Numbered from the stretch's first letter, positions 6,326-14,598 are shown. The stretch is 18,296 bases of DNA from an uncultured Gammaproteobacteria bacterium (GCA_946887385.1 CAMPKU010000065.1:1-18296), one strand, 5' to 3'. A program made the numbers and translations. The notes: generated by a model not told the origin, from the letters alone.

Positions 6326-7366
6326 ATGAGCGCCGGAGAGACGAGCGAGAACCGGTTTTCGCAGCGCGCCTCGGCTGCACGACTCTCGCCGCTTTGGGCC
6401 TTCTTCAAGGACTGGTTCGCGGCCGAGCCGCGAACCGAAGCCGTGCCGCACCTTTGGCGCTACGACGACTGGCGGCCCGTGGTGCTGGATTCCGCAGCGG
6501 CCGTCTCGACGGCCGACGCCGAGCGGCGCGTGCTCGTGCTCGAGAACCCCGGCCTTGCCGGCCGTCACCTCGCCACCGGCGCGATGTACGCGGGATTGCA
6601 GCTCATCATGCCCGGCGAATTTGCACGCGCGCACCGCCACACGGCGGCAGCGCTGCGCTTCATCGTCGAAGGCGAAAACACGTACACCGCCGTGGCCGGC
6701 GAGCGCTGTTACATGCGCCCCGGCGACTTCATCGTCACGCCGTCGTGGACATGGCACGAGCACCGCAACGAGAGCACGGAGCCCACCATTTGGCTCGACG
6801 TGCTCGACGTGCCGCTGATCCGTTTCTTGAGCGCCGGCTTCTCCGAGCACTACGCCGAGCTCGAATACCCGGCCACGGCGCCGCCCGGCGATAGTCATCT
6901 GCGCTACGGCCACCGTCTGTTCCCGGTAGGTTTTGCGCGCGGCTCCGGCGCGTCGCCGGTGTTTTCGTATCCGTTCGACCACGCCTACGAAGCGCTCGAT
7001 CACCTGCGCGTGCACAGCGAGTTGGACGCTTGGCACGGAGTCAAAATGGAATACATCGATCCCACGACGGGCGGGCCCGCCATACCGACGATCTCGACAT
7101 TCCTCCAGCTCGTGCCGCCAGGCTTCGCAACCGCACCGTACCGAACCACGGCCAGCAGCGTGGTCAGCGTGGTTCGCGGCCGTGGGCGCGTGACCATCGG
7201 CTACGGCGCCGAGGCCGCCACCTTCGAATACGCACCGAAGGACCTTTGGGCCGTACCAAGCTGGCAGCACGTGAGTATCAGCGCCACGGAAGAGTCGGTG
7301 CTCTTCTCGGCATCCGACGAGGCCGTGCACCGCAAGCTCGGCGTCTGGCGCGAAGAGCGCCGTTAG
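6326..7366 (+). CDS. Gentisate 1,2-dioxygenase-like bicupin protein
   Basis: A 346-residue cytoplasmic protein, the usual length for gentisate 1,2-dioxygenases, which use Fe(II) and O2 to open the ring of gentisate. The N-terminal cupin carries MPGEFARAHRHTAAALRFIVEG (95-116) with ligands H103 and H105, and WTWHEH (141-146) provides the third His, matching the family signature. In the C-terminal cupin the usual H-R-H-T ligand segment is replaced by YRTT (272-275), so only the first cupin should bind iron. The start at 6326 follows the family N-terminus (NRFSQRASAARLSPLW). No Shine-Dalgarno is seen, and the promoter nearly abuts the ATG. The next gene, an exported PQQ dehydrogenase, begins 11 bp after the stop. 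No maleylpyruvate isomerase or hydrolase is nearby, so the true substrate may be another hydroxylated aromatic acid. Confidence 0.85.
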   Translation: MSAGETSENRFSQRASAARLSPLWAFFKDWFAAEPRTEAVPHLWRYDDWRPVVLDSAAAVSTADAERRVLVLENPGLAGRHLATGAMYAGLQLIMPGEFARAHRHTAAALRFIVEGENTYTAVAGERCYMRPGDFIVTPSWTWHEHRNESTEPTIWLDVLDVPLIRFLSAGFSEHYAELEYPATAPPGDSHLRYGHRLFPVGFARGSGASPVFSYPFDHAYEALDHLRVHSELDAWHGVKMEYIDPTTGGPAIPTISTFLQLVPPGFATAPYRTTASSVVSVVRGRGRVTIGYGAEAATFEYAPKDLWAVPSWQHVSISATEESVLFSASDEAVHRKLGVWREERR

Positions 7367-7377
7367 GAGCGATTGGC

Positions 7378-9129
7378 ATGACACGACGATGGCTGACAAT
7401 AGGGATGGCAGTAGCGGCGGCAACGAGCGGCGCGTTGGCCGCCGAGCGCGAAGTCGTACCGGTGACCGACGCGATGCTGAGCAACCCCGATCCCGACGAC
7501 TGGCTCATGTGGCGGCGCACGCAAGATAGCTGGGGCTACAGCCCGCTCGACGAGATCGATCGCGACAGCGTTGCGCGCTTGACGCTCGCATGGTCCGTGG
7601 AGCTCGACGAGGCCCCGTCGCAGGAAGGCATTCCGCTCGTCTACGACGGCGTGCTGTACTTCCCGGGGCCGATGGATGTCACCACGGCGTTCGACGCCGC
7701 TACGGGCGACAAGCTCTGGGAGCACCGGCGCGCGCTGCCTCCTGATCTCGGGCAGTTCGTGCCGTTTCCGCAGACGAACCGCAATCTCGCCATCTATGGT
7801 CGGCTCATCATCGACAACGGCGCGGACGACTTCATCTACGCGCTCGATGCCGCCACCGGCGAGCTCAAGTGGGAAACCAAGATTCTCGATTACAAGACGC
7901 ATCGCGTAAAACAAGGCTCGGCGCCGCTCGTTGCGAACGGCGTGCTGATCGCAGGGCGCAACTGCCAGCCGCAGGGCGGTCCGGACGCGTGCGTCATCAC
8001 GGCGCATGACGCCCGCACGGGCGAAGAGCTCTGGCGCAAGCGCACGATTCCTCGGCCCGGCGAGCCCGGCAGCGAGAGTTGGGGCGACGTGCCCGACGAG
8101 CAACGCTGGCATGTCGGCGCGTGGATGATCCCGAGCTACGACCCGCAGCTCGACCTCGTCTACGTGGGCACGTCGGTGACTGCGCCGGCGCCAAAGTTCA
8201 TGCTGGCCGGCAACGAGCGGCAGTACCTCTATCACAACTCGACGCTCGCGCTGCGGCCCAAGACCGGCGAGCTCGTGTGGCACTACCAGCACGCCGTCGA
8301 CCATTGGGACCTGGATCATCCCTACGAGCGCTTACTGATCGACACGGCGGTGACACCCGACGCGAGCGAGGTGCCGTGGATCAATCCCCGTTTGGCACCT
8401 GGCGAACGGCGCCGCGTCGTCACCGGCATCCCCGGCAAGACGGGGCTCGTGTACACGCTCGACCGAGCCACGGGCGAGTTCCTCTGGGCGCGGCCGACGA
8501 TCGCGCAAAACGTCATCGAGCGCATCGACGGTGCAACGGGCTCGGTTGCGCTCAATCCCGAGGCGCTGTTCACGGGCCCCGACCAGACGCGCTTCATCTG
8601 CCCCACGACGAACGGCGGCAAGAACTGGCCTGCGGGCGCTTACAGCCCGCGCACGCGCACGATGTATTTCACGATGGCGAACACGTGCATGCGAACGACG
8701 TCGGTTGCGGCGGTTGCCACACCCGAAATGATCTACGCGATCGACAACGAGACGATGATCGCGCCCGACGCCGACGGCAAAGCCGGCACGCTGCGCACGA
8801 TCGCCGTCGAGACCGGTAAAGCCTCGTGGCGCTACGACCAGCGAGCGGCGCTGACGGCGTTGCTCGCCACAGGCGGCGATCTCGTGTTCGGCGGCGACGT
8901 TGCGGGCACCTTCCGTGCGTTCGACGCACGGACGGGTGAAGTGCTGTGGGAAACGAGCCTGGACTCGCAGATCACGGGCCATCCCGTCACGTTCGCCGTC
9001 GACGGCACGCAATACATTGCCGTGAGCACAGGCCGCTCGAACATGACCGGAGCGCTCGCACGCCTCACTCCCGACGTCGCGCCCGCCGAGAGCCCGAACA
9101 AGCTATTCGTGTTTGCCCTGCAAGACTGA
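7378..9129 (+). CDS. Exported PQQ-dependent dehydrogenase (quinoprotein beta-propeller)
   Basis: A 583-residue periplasmic protein with a signal peptide (1-22, ending GALAAE). Repeated propeller motifs of the form ALDAATGELKWE (154-165), AHDARTGEELWR (209-220), ALRPKTGELVWHYQ (291-304), TLDRATGEFLWA and AFDARTGEVLWE mark an eight-bladed quinoprotein of the alcohol/methanol dehydrogenase type. VDHWDLD (307-313) supplies the candidate catalytic Asp308. Several canonical methanol dehydrogenase residues differ: the adjacent Cys pair expected before NR (134-135) is replaced by Pro-Phe, and GTGNPAP appears as GTSVTAPAP. Such enzymes oxidise alcohols or aldehydes and pass electrons to a cytochrome c; there is no fused heme domain, so a separate cytochrome such as those at 786, 5296 or 9158 is needed. 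AGGAG (7365-7369) overlaps the stop of the cupin gene, so the two are coupled. Confidence 0.9.
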   Translation: MTRRWLTIGMAVAAATSGALAAEREVVPVTDAMLSNPDPDDWLMWRRTQDSWGYSPLDEIDRDSVARLTLAWSVELDEAPSQEGIPLVYDGVLYFPGPMDVTTAFDAATGDKLWEHRRALPPDLGQFVPFPQTNRNLAIYGRLIIDNGADDFIYALDAATGELKWETKILDYKTHRVKQGSAPLVANGVLIAGRNCQPQGGPDACVITAHDARTGEELWRKRTIPRPGEPGSESWGDVPDEQRWHVGAWMIPSYDPQLDLVYVGTSVTAPAPKFMLAGNERQYLYHNSTLALRPKTGELVWHYQHAVDHWDLDHPYERLLIDTAVTPDASEVPWINPRLAPGERRRVVTGIPGKTGLVYTLDRATGEFLWARPTIAQNVIERIDGATGSVALNPEALFTGPDQTRFICPTTNGGKNWPAGAYSPRTRTMYFTMANTCMRTTSVAAVATPEMIYAIDNETMIAPDADGKAGTLRTIAVETGKASWRYDQRAALTALLATGGDLVFGGDVAGTFRAFDARTGEVLWETSLDSQITGHPVTFAVDGTQYIAVSTGRSNMTGALARLTPDVAPAESPNKLFVFALQD

Positions 9130-9157
9130 GCGCGCGAAGCAGGCGCGCACTTCGGCG

Positions 9158-9610
9158 CTAGCTCCCGGCTGACGGCCGCACGATTGCGATCGCCTCGAGC
9201 GATTCGCGGTCGACGGGCAAGTCGCGCTCGCCGCTCGGCAGGCCGTACATGCTGAAGAGATACGCGAGCACGGCCGCGTACTCGTCGGGGCGCAGCGATC
9301 CGGGATCGTCCTCGGGCATGTCGCTCGAGACGTAGTCGAACGTCTCCCACAGCGGCTTGCCGTTCATGCTGTCGAGATACGCGCCGGCAGCCGTGAGCTC
9401 CGTGAGCTCGTGACAATTCGTGCAGATGGAATCGAACAGCCGCTCGCCGCGCGCCGCTTGCGCCGCGGAGAACACGCCGTCGCGCACGGTGCGGCGCGCG
9501 TCCTGCGCCGTGACTGCGAACAGCAGGGTGCCGAGCACTGCAGCGAGCACGGCAGCCACCGCGCAATGAATGCCGCGTGCTCCGGTCAAGCTCCGCGCCC
9601 AACCGCTCAA
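9158..9610 (-). CDS. Exported or membrane-anchored monoheme cytochrome c
   Basis: About 150 residues. A hydrophobic segment (about 17-34, [19 protein letters not shown]) is a signal peptide or anchor. The heme motif CTNCH is at 63-67, and Met98 in [12 protein letters not shown] is the likely axial ligand; [19 protein letters not shown] forms the C-terminal helix. No ATG or GTG precedes the hydrophobic segment at a sensible place. The best start is TTG at 9610, which overlaps the def stop as TTGA with GAGG about ten bases upstream; a second TTG at 9589 is an alternative. It is apparently coupled to peptide deformylase, an odd partner. It converges with the PQQ dehydrogenase gene, whose stop is 28 bp away, and is a plausible acceptor for it (inference). 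Confidence 0.83.
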   Translation of the reverse strand: MSGWARSLTGARGIHCAVAAVLAAVLGTLLFAVTAQDARRTVRDGVFSAAQAARGERLFDSICTNCHELTELTAAGAYLDSMNGKPLWETFDYVSSDMPEDDPGSLRPDEYAAVLAYLFSMYGLPSGERDLPVDRESLEAIAIVRPSAGS

Positions 9611-10155
9611 TCGACGGCCGCCTCGGCGAGCGGTAGCGCGCCGCTCGCGACGAGCTCCTCCTGAAAGCCGAATGCCGTCATGTCCTCGATGCGCTGCGGG
9701 TAGAGGATGCCGTCCAGGTGATCGCACTCGTGCTGCACTACGCGCGCATGGAAGTCGGTGACCGTGCGGTCGATCGGCTGGCCGAGCTCGTCGAACCCGC
9801 GATAACGCAGCCGGTGGTAGCGCGGCACGAGCCCGCGCAAGCCCGGCACGCTCAAGCACCCCTCCCAGCCGAGCTCGCGCTCGTCGCCCAAGAATTCGAT
9901 CTCCGGGTTCACGAGCACGGTGAGCGGCACGGGTTCGGCGTCGGGATACCGCGGATTGTGCGTGAGCTCGAAGACCACGACGCGCTGCAGCACACCAATC
10001 TGAATCGCTGCGAGCCCCGCACCATCGTTGGCGCGCATCGTCTCGAGCATGTCGTGGACGAGCTCGCGCAAGGCCGGCGTCGCGAACTGCGTCACAGGGG
10101 CCGCCACCTGCCGCAAGACGGGATGTCCAAGTCGCAAAATGGGCCGAACAGCCAT
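9607..10155 (-). CDS. def: Peptide deformylase
   Basis: A 182-residue metalloenzyme that removes the formyl group from the N-terminal Met of new proteins. All three signature motifs are present: [10 protein letters not shown] at 45-54, EGCLSVPG at 98-105 with metal ligand C100, and QHECDHLDG at 141-149 with ligands H142 and H146 and catalytic E143. The start at 10155 ([15 protein letters not shown]) agrees with the family. The frame is open for 46 more codons, but a TATAAT promoter element at 10190-10195 lies inside that extension, which argues against it. The usual partner fmt is not downstream; instead a cytochrome c gene overlaps the stop codon. Bacteria often carry more than one def copy, so this may not be the main one. 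Confidence 0.96.
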   Translation of the reverse strand: MAVRPILRLGHPVLRQVAAPVTQFATPALRELVHDMLETMRANDGAGLAAIQIGVLQRVVVFELTHNPRYPDAEPVPLTVLVNPEIEFLGDERELGWEGCLSVPGLRGLVPRYHRLRYRGFDELGQPIDRTVTDFHARVVQHECDHLDGILYPQRIEDMTAFGFQEELVASGALPLAEAAVD

Positions 10156-10189
10156 CTCGATAACCGTCTCACGCTCCGGATTTCGACTG

Positions 10190-10195
10190 ATTATA
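10190..10195 (-). promoter_or_regulatory. def: -10 element of the def promoter
   Basis: A perfect TATAAT on the minus strand, 34 bases upstream of the def ATG, which would give a leader of roughly 28 bases. The region 16-18 bp upstream has no good -35 match. This is the only clear promoter-like element I see in the 168-bp gap 10156-10323; nothing equally clear serves the rightward ATPase gene. Confidence 0.5.
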
Positions 10196-10323
10196 AGGAC
10201 CCGCTGGCCTGCCCGGCACCCGCCGACGGTTTTGCATAAGTTGTGACGCGGTGACACGAAACGGCCGAGCCCTGCCGGCAAACTTCGGCCCAAGCCAAAG
10301 CTTTGCTAAGGGCATCACGCGCC

Positions 10324-12213
10324 ATGTACCACCCGCATTTCGGTCTTGAGCGGGGTCTGTTCGGCGAGGGCATCGCGGCCGACACGGCCGTCTTCCGCAC
10401 TCCGGAGCACGACCGGCTCATCGCTCACTTCAAGCTCGCCCTCGCCTCTCCGAGCTCCGTGGCCGTGCTGCGCGGACCCGCCGGCGTCGGCAAGACGACG
10501 CTCACGTCGGCGGCGTTGCGCATGACCAGCACGCGCCTCGCGCTGGCCTGGCTCGACGGTACGGCCACGAATACCGCCGAGCTGCTGGAGCTGATCCTCG
10601 TCGAGCTCGGCGTGGACACGCTTCGCACCACGCGCATCGAGCGCGTGCAACTGTGGAGACAATTTCGCTCCGAGATGCGCGCGACCGACTCGCGGCTCTT
10701 TCTCGTCGTGGAGCGAGCCGAGGACCTCACGGCCGAGGTTCTACACGCGCTCGATCAGCTCACCGCACCCGATGCCGCGGGCAATCCCGGCGCCAATCTC
10801 GTGCTGCTCGGCAACGATGGCCTCGACGCTCATCTCGCGGCCCCCATCCTCGATTCGCTACGTCAGCGCGTTCGGCTGCGAGCCGAGCTCGAGCCGTTCT
10901 CCGAAGCCGAGCTACAGGATTACCTGCGTCATCAAACCGCGTGCGCCGGCGGAACTTTCGATCGCGTCTTCGCTCCCGGCAGCGTCGCCGCGCTGTTCCG
11001 CTATTCGCGCGGCGTTGCGCGCCTTGCGAACACGTTGTGCGAAAGCGCGCTCGACGTCGCCGCGGTTCAGCAGCACAAGCAGTTGACGGCCGAGCTCATC
11101 GCGAAGACGGCCGTGTCGCTCCTCGGACTCGCCGAGGCGGCGCCGGCATCGCGCCCGGCCGAACCCGCGGCCAACGGTGCGGCCAGCGTCGCTCCGGCGG
11201 AGAACCTCGCGCCGAACGTCGCGCCCGTAGTGAACGTCGCGCCCGTAGTGGACGTTGCGCCCACGGCAGTCACCGCTGCGCCGGCCGACGTGCGCCCCGC
11301 GCCGCAGCCGGCCGCGCCGCCTGTGGCTAGGCCGCCGGAGCCGCCGGCCGCGGTGGCGCCCGAGCCGCTGCCCTTCGTCGAGCCGCCGCTCGCAAAGCCC
11401 GCCCAGATCACTCCCGTAGTTGCCGCGCTGCGGCCGGCCGTTCCACCTGCGCCGGTGGTGCCCGTGCGCGCCGCCGCGGTGCCACCGCAGCGCGTCGAAG
11501 TGGAGTTCGACGGCGGCGCCACCGACGTCACCGACGTGGCGTTCGCCGACTTTCCGATCTTGACCGACGCCGTCGAATTCCCGGCCGCCTTCGCAGCGGC
11601 GAAACCGCCCGGCCCGGCCGCGGCGAAGACGCCGCCCGTAACCTCTTGGCCGGCCGCAGCGCCGTCGTTACCGCCCCCCGCTGCTGCGGCACCTGCCGCG
11701 CCCGTGGCCGTCAACGCCGCGCCAAGACCCGCCGGCCGCCTGGAAACCGCCTACACCGCGGCGCGGCCCGCCAAAGCCGCTCCGGCCTTCGCATCGCCTC
11801 TCGCTGCCGCTCCGGCCTTGCCGACCGTGACGCCGCTGCCGCATGCGAAGCCTGCCATCGCGGCGCCTGCCGCGCCGGACGAGGAAGACGACGACCTGCT
11901 GCACCAGACTCAAACGATGCGCGCGATCGCCGTCGCGAAATCCATCGACGACATCTCGAGCTCCATGGCCGAGACGTTGTTCGGCGACGCAGAGCTCGAT
12001 CTCGTCTCGGCCGCGCTGGCTTCGGCAGCTGCCGATTGGCCCGACGACAACGACGACGAGGAGCCGGCCGCGCCCGCGGTCGTGACCAAAGCCGCCAAGG
12101 CCGCGCCGCCGCCCGACGACCCGTTCGATTTGTTCGACTTGGGCGACGACGCGCCGCTCGAGCTCATCGACGACTCGGTGGATGCGTCCTCGCGTAAGAC
12201 GGCTAGCCGCTGA
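10324..12213 (+). CDS. ExeA-like AAA ATPase with long Ala/Pro-rich linker and acidic C-terminal tail
   Basis: A 629-residue protein. Residues 1-265 form an ExeA/GspA-type ATPase domain: the opening MYHPHFGLERGLF, Walker A GPAGVGKTT (51-59), LLGNDGLDAHL...LRQRVRLRAELEPFSEAELQDYLRHQ (161-204) and GVARLANTLCESAL (230-243) follow the family layout. The Walker B site reads LFLVVERAEDL (125-135) where relatives have hhhhDEAQ-like, so the catalytic Glu appears replaced by Arg131. Residues about 271-518 are a low-complexity Ala/Pro/Val linker. The last 110 residues hold a structured-looking segment (SIDDISSSMAETLFGDAELDLV) and acidic stretches ending DPFDLFDLGDDAPLELIDD. No transmembrane helix or peptidoglycan-binding domain is seen. 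The ATG at 10324 is chosen over TTG 10303 from family alignment; AAGGG lies upstream. It may act in secretion, envelope assembly or polar positioning (inference). Confidence 0.8.
   Translation: MYHPHFGLERGLFGEGIAADTAVFRTPEHDRLIAHFKLALASPSSVAVLRGPAGVGKTTLTSAALRMTSTRLALAWLDGTATNTAELLELILVELGVDTLRTTRIERVQLWRQFRSEMRATDSRLFLVVERAEDLTAEVLHALDQLTAPDAAGNPGANLVLLGNDGLDAHLAAPILDSLRQRVRLRAELEPFSEAELQDYLRHQTACAGGTFDRVFAPGSVAALFRYSRGVARLANTLCESALDVAAVQQHKQLTAELIAKTAVSLLGLAEAAPASRPAEPAANGAASVAPAENLAPNVAPVVNVAPVVDVAPTAVTAAPADVRPAPQPAAPPVARPPEPPAAVAPEPLPFVEPPLAKPAQITPVVAALRPAVPPAPVVPVRAAAVPPQRVEVEFDGGATDVTDVAFADFPILTDAVEFPAAFAAAKPPGPAAAKTPPVTSWPAAAPSLPPPAAAAPAAPVAVNAAPRPAGRLETAYTAARPAKAAPAFASPLAAAPALPTVTPLPHAKPAIAAPAAPDEEDDDLLHQTQTMRAIAVAKSIDDISSSMAETLFGDAELDLVSAALASAAADWPDDNDDEEPAAPAVVTKAAKAAPPPDDPFDLFDLGDDAPLELIDDSVDASSRKTASR
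11215..11262 (+). repeat. Tandem 18-bp repeat inside the ATPase linker
   Basis: Two exact copies of AACGTCGCGCCCGTAGTG (11215-11232 and 11233-11250) are followed by a partial third with two changes (11251-11262). They encode NVAPVV, NVAPVV, DVAP. The exactness suggests recent slippage or expansion of the linker. Confidence 0.75.
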
Positions 12214-12234
12214 ACCTCGGCGCGCTCGCGGCTA
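12204..12234. terminator. Possible bidirectional hairpin spanning both stop codons of convergent genes
   Basis: TAGCCGC (12204-12210) and GCGGCTA (12228-12234) are perfect inverted repeats with a 17-base loop. They enclose the stop of the ATPase gene and include the stop of prpB. Only a short T run (TTT) follows on the plus strand, so intrinsic termination is uncertain. Confidence 0.3.
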
Positions 12235-13152
12235 ACGTTTGCGCGCTCTGCGCTTCCGCGCGGCCGGGACGTGCTTGGCGCCGGCCTCTTTCGCGAACAG
12301 CTCGTCGAGCTTGCGCTCGTAACGGTGATAGTCGAGCACCTCATACAGCTCTTCGCGCGTCTGCATCGAATCGAGTACGCTGCGCTGCGTGCCTTCGCGG
12401 CGAATCGCGCGATACACGTTTTCCGCGGCGCGGCTCATGGCCCGAAACGCCGACAGCGGATACAGCACTAGCGCAACCCCTGCTTGCTCGAGCTCCTCGA
12501 GCGTGAAGCTCGGCGTAAGCCCGAACTCCGTGAGGTTCGCGAGCACGGGCACGTCGATGGCTCGCGTGAACGCCGCGTAATCGTCGAGCGTGTAGAGCGC
12601 TTCGGCGAAGATCATGTCGGCGCCGGCGGCCACGTAAGCGGACGCGCGCTCGAGCGCGGCCGCTCGGCCTTCTCGAGCGAGCGCATCCGTTCGCGCCATG
12701 ATCACGAGCTCGCCGTCGCTGCGCGCGTCCACGGCCGCTTTGAGTCGATCGCACATCTCCCCCACGGGCACCGTTGCCTTGTTCGGCCGATGGCCGCAGC
12801 GCTTTGCTTGCGCCTGATCCTCGATATGGACGGCGGCAGCGCCGGCGCGCTCCATTTCGCGAACGGTGCGCGCGATGTTGAAGGCGCTGCCGAAGCCGGT
12901 ATCTACGTCCACGAGCAGCGGCAGTTCCGTGGCCGCCGTCAGCCGCCGCGCGTCCTCGAGCACGTCGCCGAGCGTGGTGACGCCGAGATCGGGCAGGCCG
13001 AGCGACGCGTTCGCCACGCCCGCACCCGATAGGTACAACGCCTTGAAGCCGGCCCGCTGTGCGAGCAGTGCACAGTACGCATTCACGGCGCCCGCAATCT
13101 GCAGCGGCGGCTCTTTGGCCACGAGCCGCCGAAACTTCTTTCCCTGACTCAT
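12232..13152 (-). CDS. prpB: Methylisocitrate lyase (isocitrate lyase/PEP mutase family)
   Basis: A 306-residue cytoplasmic enzyme that splits 2-methylisocitrate into pyruvate and succinate, the last step of the methylcitrate cycle for propionyl-CoA use. Family features: [16 protein letters not shown] at 42-57, the metal-binding DVDTGFG at 82-88, HIEDQ at 109-113 and the catalytic loop KRCGH at 117-121 with Cys119, followed by the HRPNK that favours PrpB over isocitrate lyase. The C-terminus ends in a Lys/Arg-rich tail (ARKRRARKR). The start overlaps the prpD stop as ATGA (13149-13152), so the two are coupled. prpC (methylcitrate synthase) is not next to it. Confidence 0.92.
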   Translation of the reverse strand: MSQGKKFRRLVAKEPPLQIAGAVNAYCALLAQRAGFKALYLSGAGVANASLGLPDLGVTTLGDVLEDARRLTAATELPLLVDVDTGFGSAFNIARTVREMERAGAAAVHIEDQAQAKRCGHRPNKATVPVGEMCDRLKAAVDARSDGELVIMARTDALAREGRAAALERASAYVAAGADMIFAEALYTLDDYAAFTRAIDVPVLANLTEFGLTPSFTLEELEQAGVALVLYPLSAFRAMSRAAENVYRAIRREGTQRSVLDSMQTREELYEVLDYHRYERKLDELFAKEAGAKHVPAARKRRARKR

Positions 13153-14588
13153 GCGGGCGGCACCCAGAGCGCCATGAACTCGTTCACCGGCAGCGATTCG
13201 AACCGCGCCGCGTCGGCACACGCCGCAACGATCGCGTCGCATTGCTGCGCAGCGAACAAGCTCGCGAGGTTGCGCTCGAACTTCGCAACGAGCTGCGGAA
13301 TGCCCTCCTCGCGCCGGCGCCGGTGCCCGATGGGATAATCGACGGCCACGCGTTCGGTGTGGGAACCGTCGCTGAACCACACTTGCACGGCATTGCCGAT
13401 CGCGCGCTTGTCGGGATCGAGATAGTCGCGGCTGAAGTCTGCATTCTCCGAAACGATCATCCTGGCGCGCAGCGCATCGATGCGCGGATCGCGGGCCACC
13501 TCGTCCTCGTAATCTTCGGCCGTCAGGCGGCCGAACAACAAAGCCACCGCCACCATGTACTGCAAGCAGTGATCGCGATCCGCCGGATTGGCCAGCGGCC
13601 CTGCCTTGTCGATGATGCGCACGCCGGCTTCTTGAGTTTCGATGGTGACGCGCTCCACGTGGGCCATGCGCGGCGCTACTTGCGAGTGCAGCTTCAGCGC
13701 CGCCTCGACGGCCGTTTGGGCGTGGAATTCTGCGGGGAACGAGATTTTGAACAGCACGTTCTCCATCACGTACGAGCTCAAGCGGCGCTCGAGTGCAATG
13801 GCGTGGCCTTTGAACAGCACGTCTTGAAATCCCCAGCCCTTGGCGCTCAGCGCCGACGGGTAGCCCATCTCGCCGGCGCGCGCGAACAGCGCGTGACGCA
13901 CGCCGCGGCTCGTGGCGTCTCCGGCCGCCCAGCTCTTGCGCGAGCCCGTATTCGGCGCATGCCGGTAGGTGCGCAGCGCCCCGCCGTCGAGCCAGGCGTT
14001 CGACACGGCGTTGACGATCTCGTCGCGGCCGCCGCCCAAGAGCCGCGTGGCGACGGCCGTGCTCGCGATACGCACGAGCAGCACGTGATCGAGACCGACG
14101 CGATTGAAGCTGTGATTCAGCGCGAGCACGCCCTGAATCTCGTGCGCTTGGATCATCGCCGTGAGCACATCGCCCATCGTGAGGGGCACGCCGTGCCGCG
14201 CCGAGTAGTCCGCCACGGCGAGAATCGCGCCCAGGTTATCCGACGGGTGGCCCCACTCCGCTGCGAGCCAGGTGTCGTTGAAGTCGAGCCAGCGGATCAT
14301 GGCGCCGATGTTGAACGCCGCTGCAACGGGCTCGAGCTCGTAGCGCGTGCCGGGCACCCGTGCGCCGCCGGCCAAAGTTGCGCCGGGCACGACGGGCCCG
14401 AGCAGCTTCGTGCACGCCGGGAAGCCCAATGCCAGAATGCCGCAGCCGAGCGTGTCCATGAGACAGTAGCGCGCGATGCGGCGAGCTTCGGCACCGTGGA
14501 CAGCGCCGTCCAGCACGTAATCGGCAATCTCGGTGAGCAGGAGATCCGGTGCGGGCCGCTCGGCGCTGCGGCTCAAGTGGACGCTCAT
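13149..14588 (-). CDS. prpD: 2-Methylcitrate dehydratase
   Basis: A 479-residue MmgE/PrpD-family enzyme, close to the usual 480 or so residues, that dehydrates 2-methylcitrate to 2-methyl-cis-aconitate. Recognisable segments are [11 protein letters not shown] (about 44-54), the highly conserved [46 protein letters not shown] and the [19 protein letters not shown] block. The start at 14588 ([15 protein letters not shown]) is chosen because the frame upstream runs through the promoter and into the divergent rlmJ start. An extended -10 on the minus strand (14621-14629) would give a leader of about 26 bases. No strong ribosome site is seen. prpB follows with a four-base overlap. Confidence 0.94.
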   Translation of the reverse strand: MSVHLSRSAERPAPDLLLTEIADYVLDGAVHGAEARRIARYCLMDTLGCGILALGFPACTKLLGPVVPGATLAGGARVPGTRYELEPVAAAFNIGAMIRWLDFNDTWLAAEWGHPSDNLGAILAVADYSARHGVPLTMGDVLTAMIQAHEIQGVLALNHSFNRVGLDHVLLVRIASTAVATRLLGGGRDEIVNAVSNAWLDGGALRTYRHAPNTGSRKSWAAGDATSRGVRHALFARAGEMGYPSALSAKGWGFQDVLFKGHAIALERRLSSYVMENVLFKISFPAEFHAQTAVEAALKLHSQVAPRMAHVERVTIETQEAGVRIIDKAGPLANPADRDHCLQYMVAVALLFGRLTAEDYEDEVARDPRIDALRARMIVSENADFSRDYLDPDKRAIGNAVQVWFSDGSHTERVAVDYPIGHRRRREEGIPQLVAKFERNLASLFAAQQCDAIVAACADAARFESLPVNEFMALWVPPA

Positions 14589-14598
14589 GGCGTGACGC

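Noticed and set aside
6231..6380. 50-codon extension of the Tat-signal protein
   Set aside because: The twin-arginine signal must be N-terminal, and the extension overlaps the divergent cupin gene.
9130..9148. GCGCGC inverted repeat between the PQQ dehydrogenase and cytochrome stops as a terminator
   Set aside because: Each arm is self-complementary six-base GC repeat, common by chance here, and there is no T run.
10156..10293. 46-codon N-terminal extension of peptide deformylase
   Set aside because: The family N-terminus begins at [12 protein letters not shown], and a perfect TATAAT lies inside the extension.
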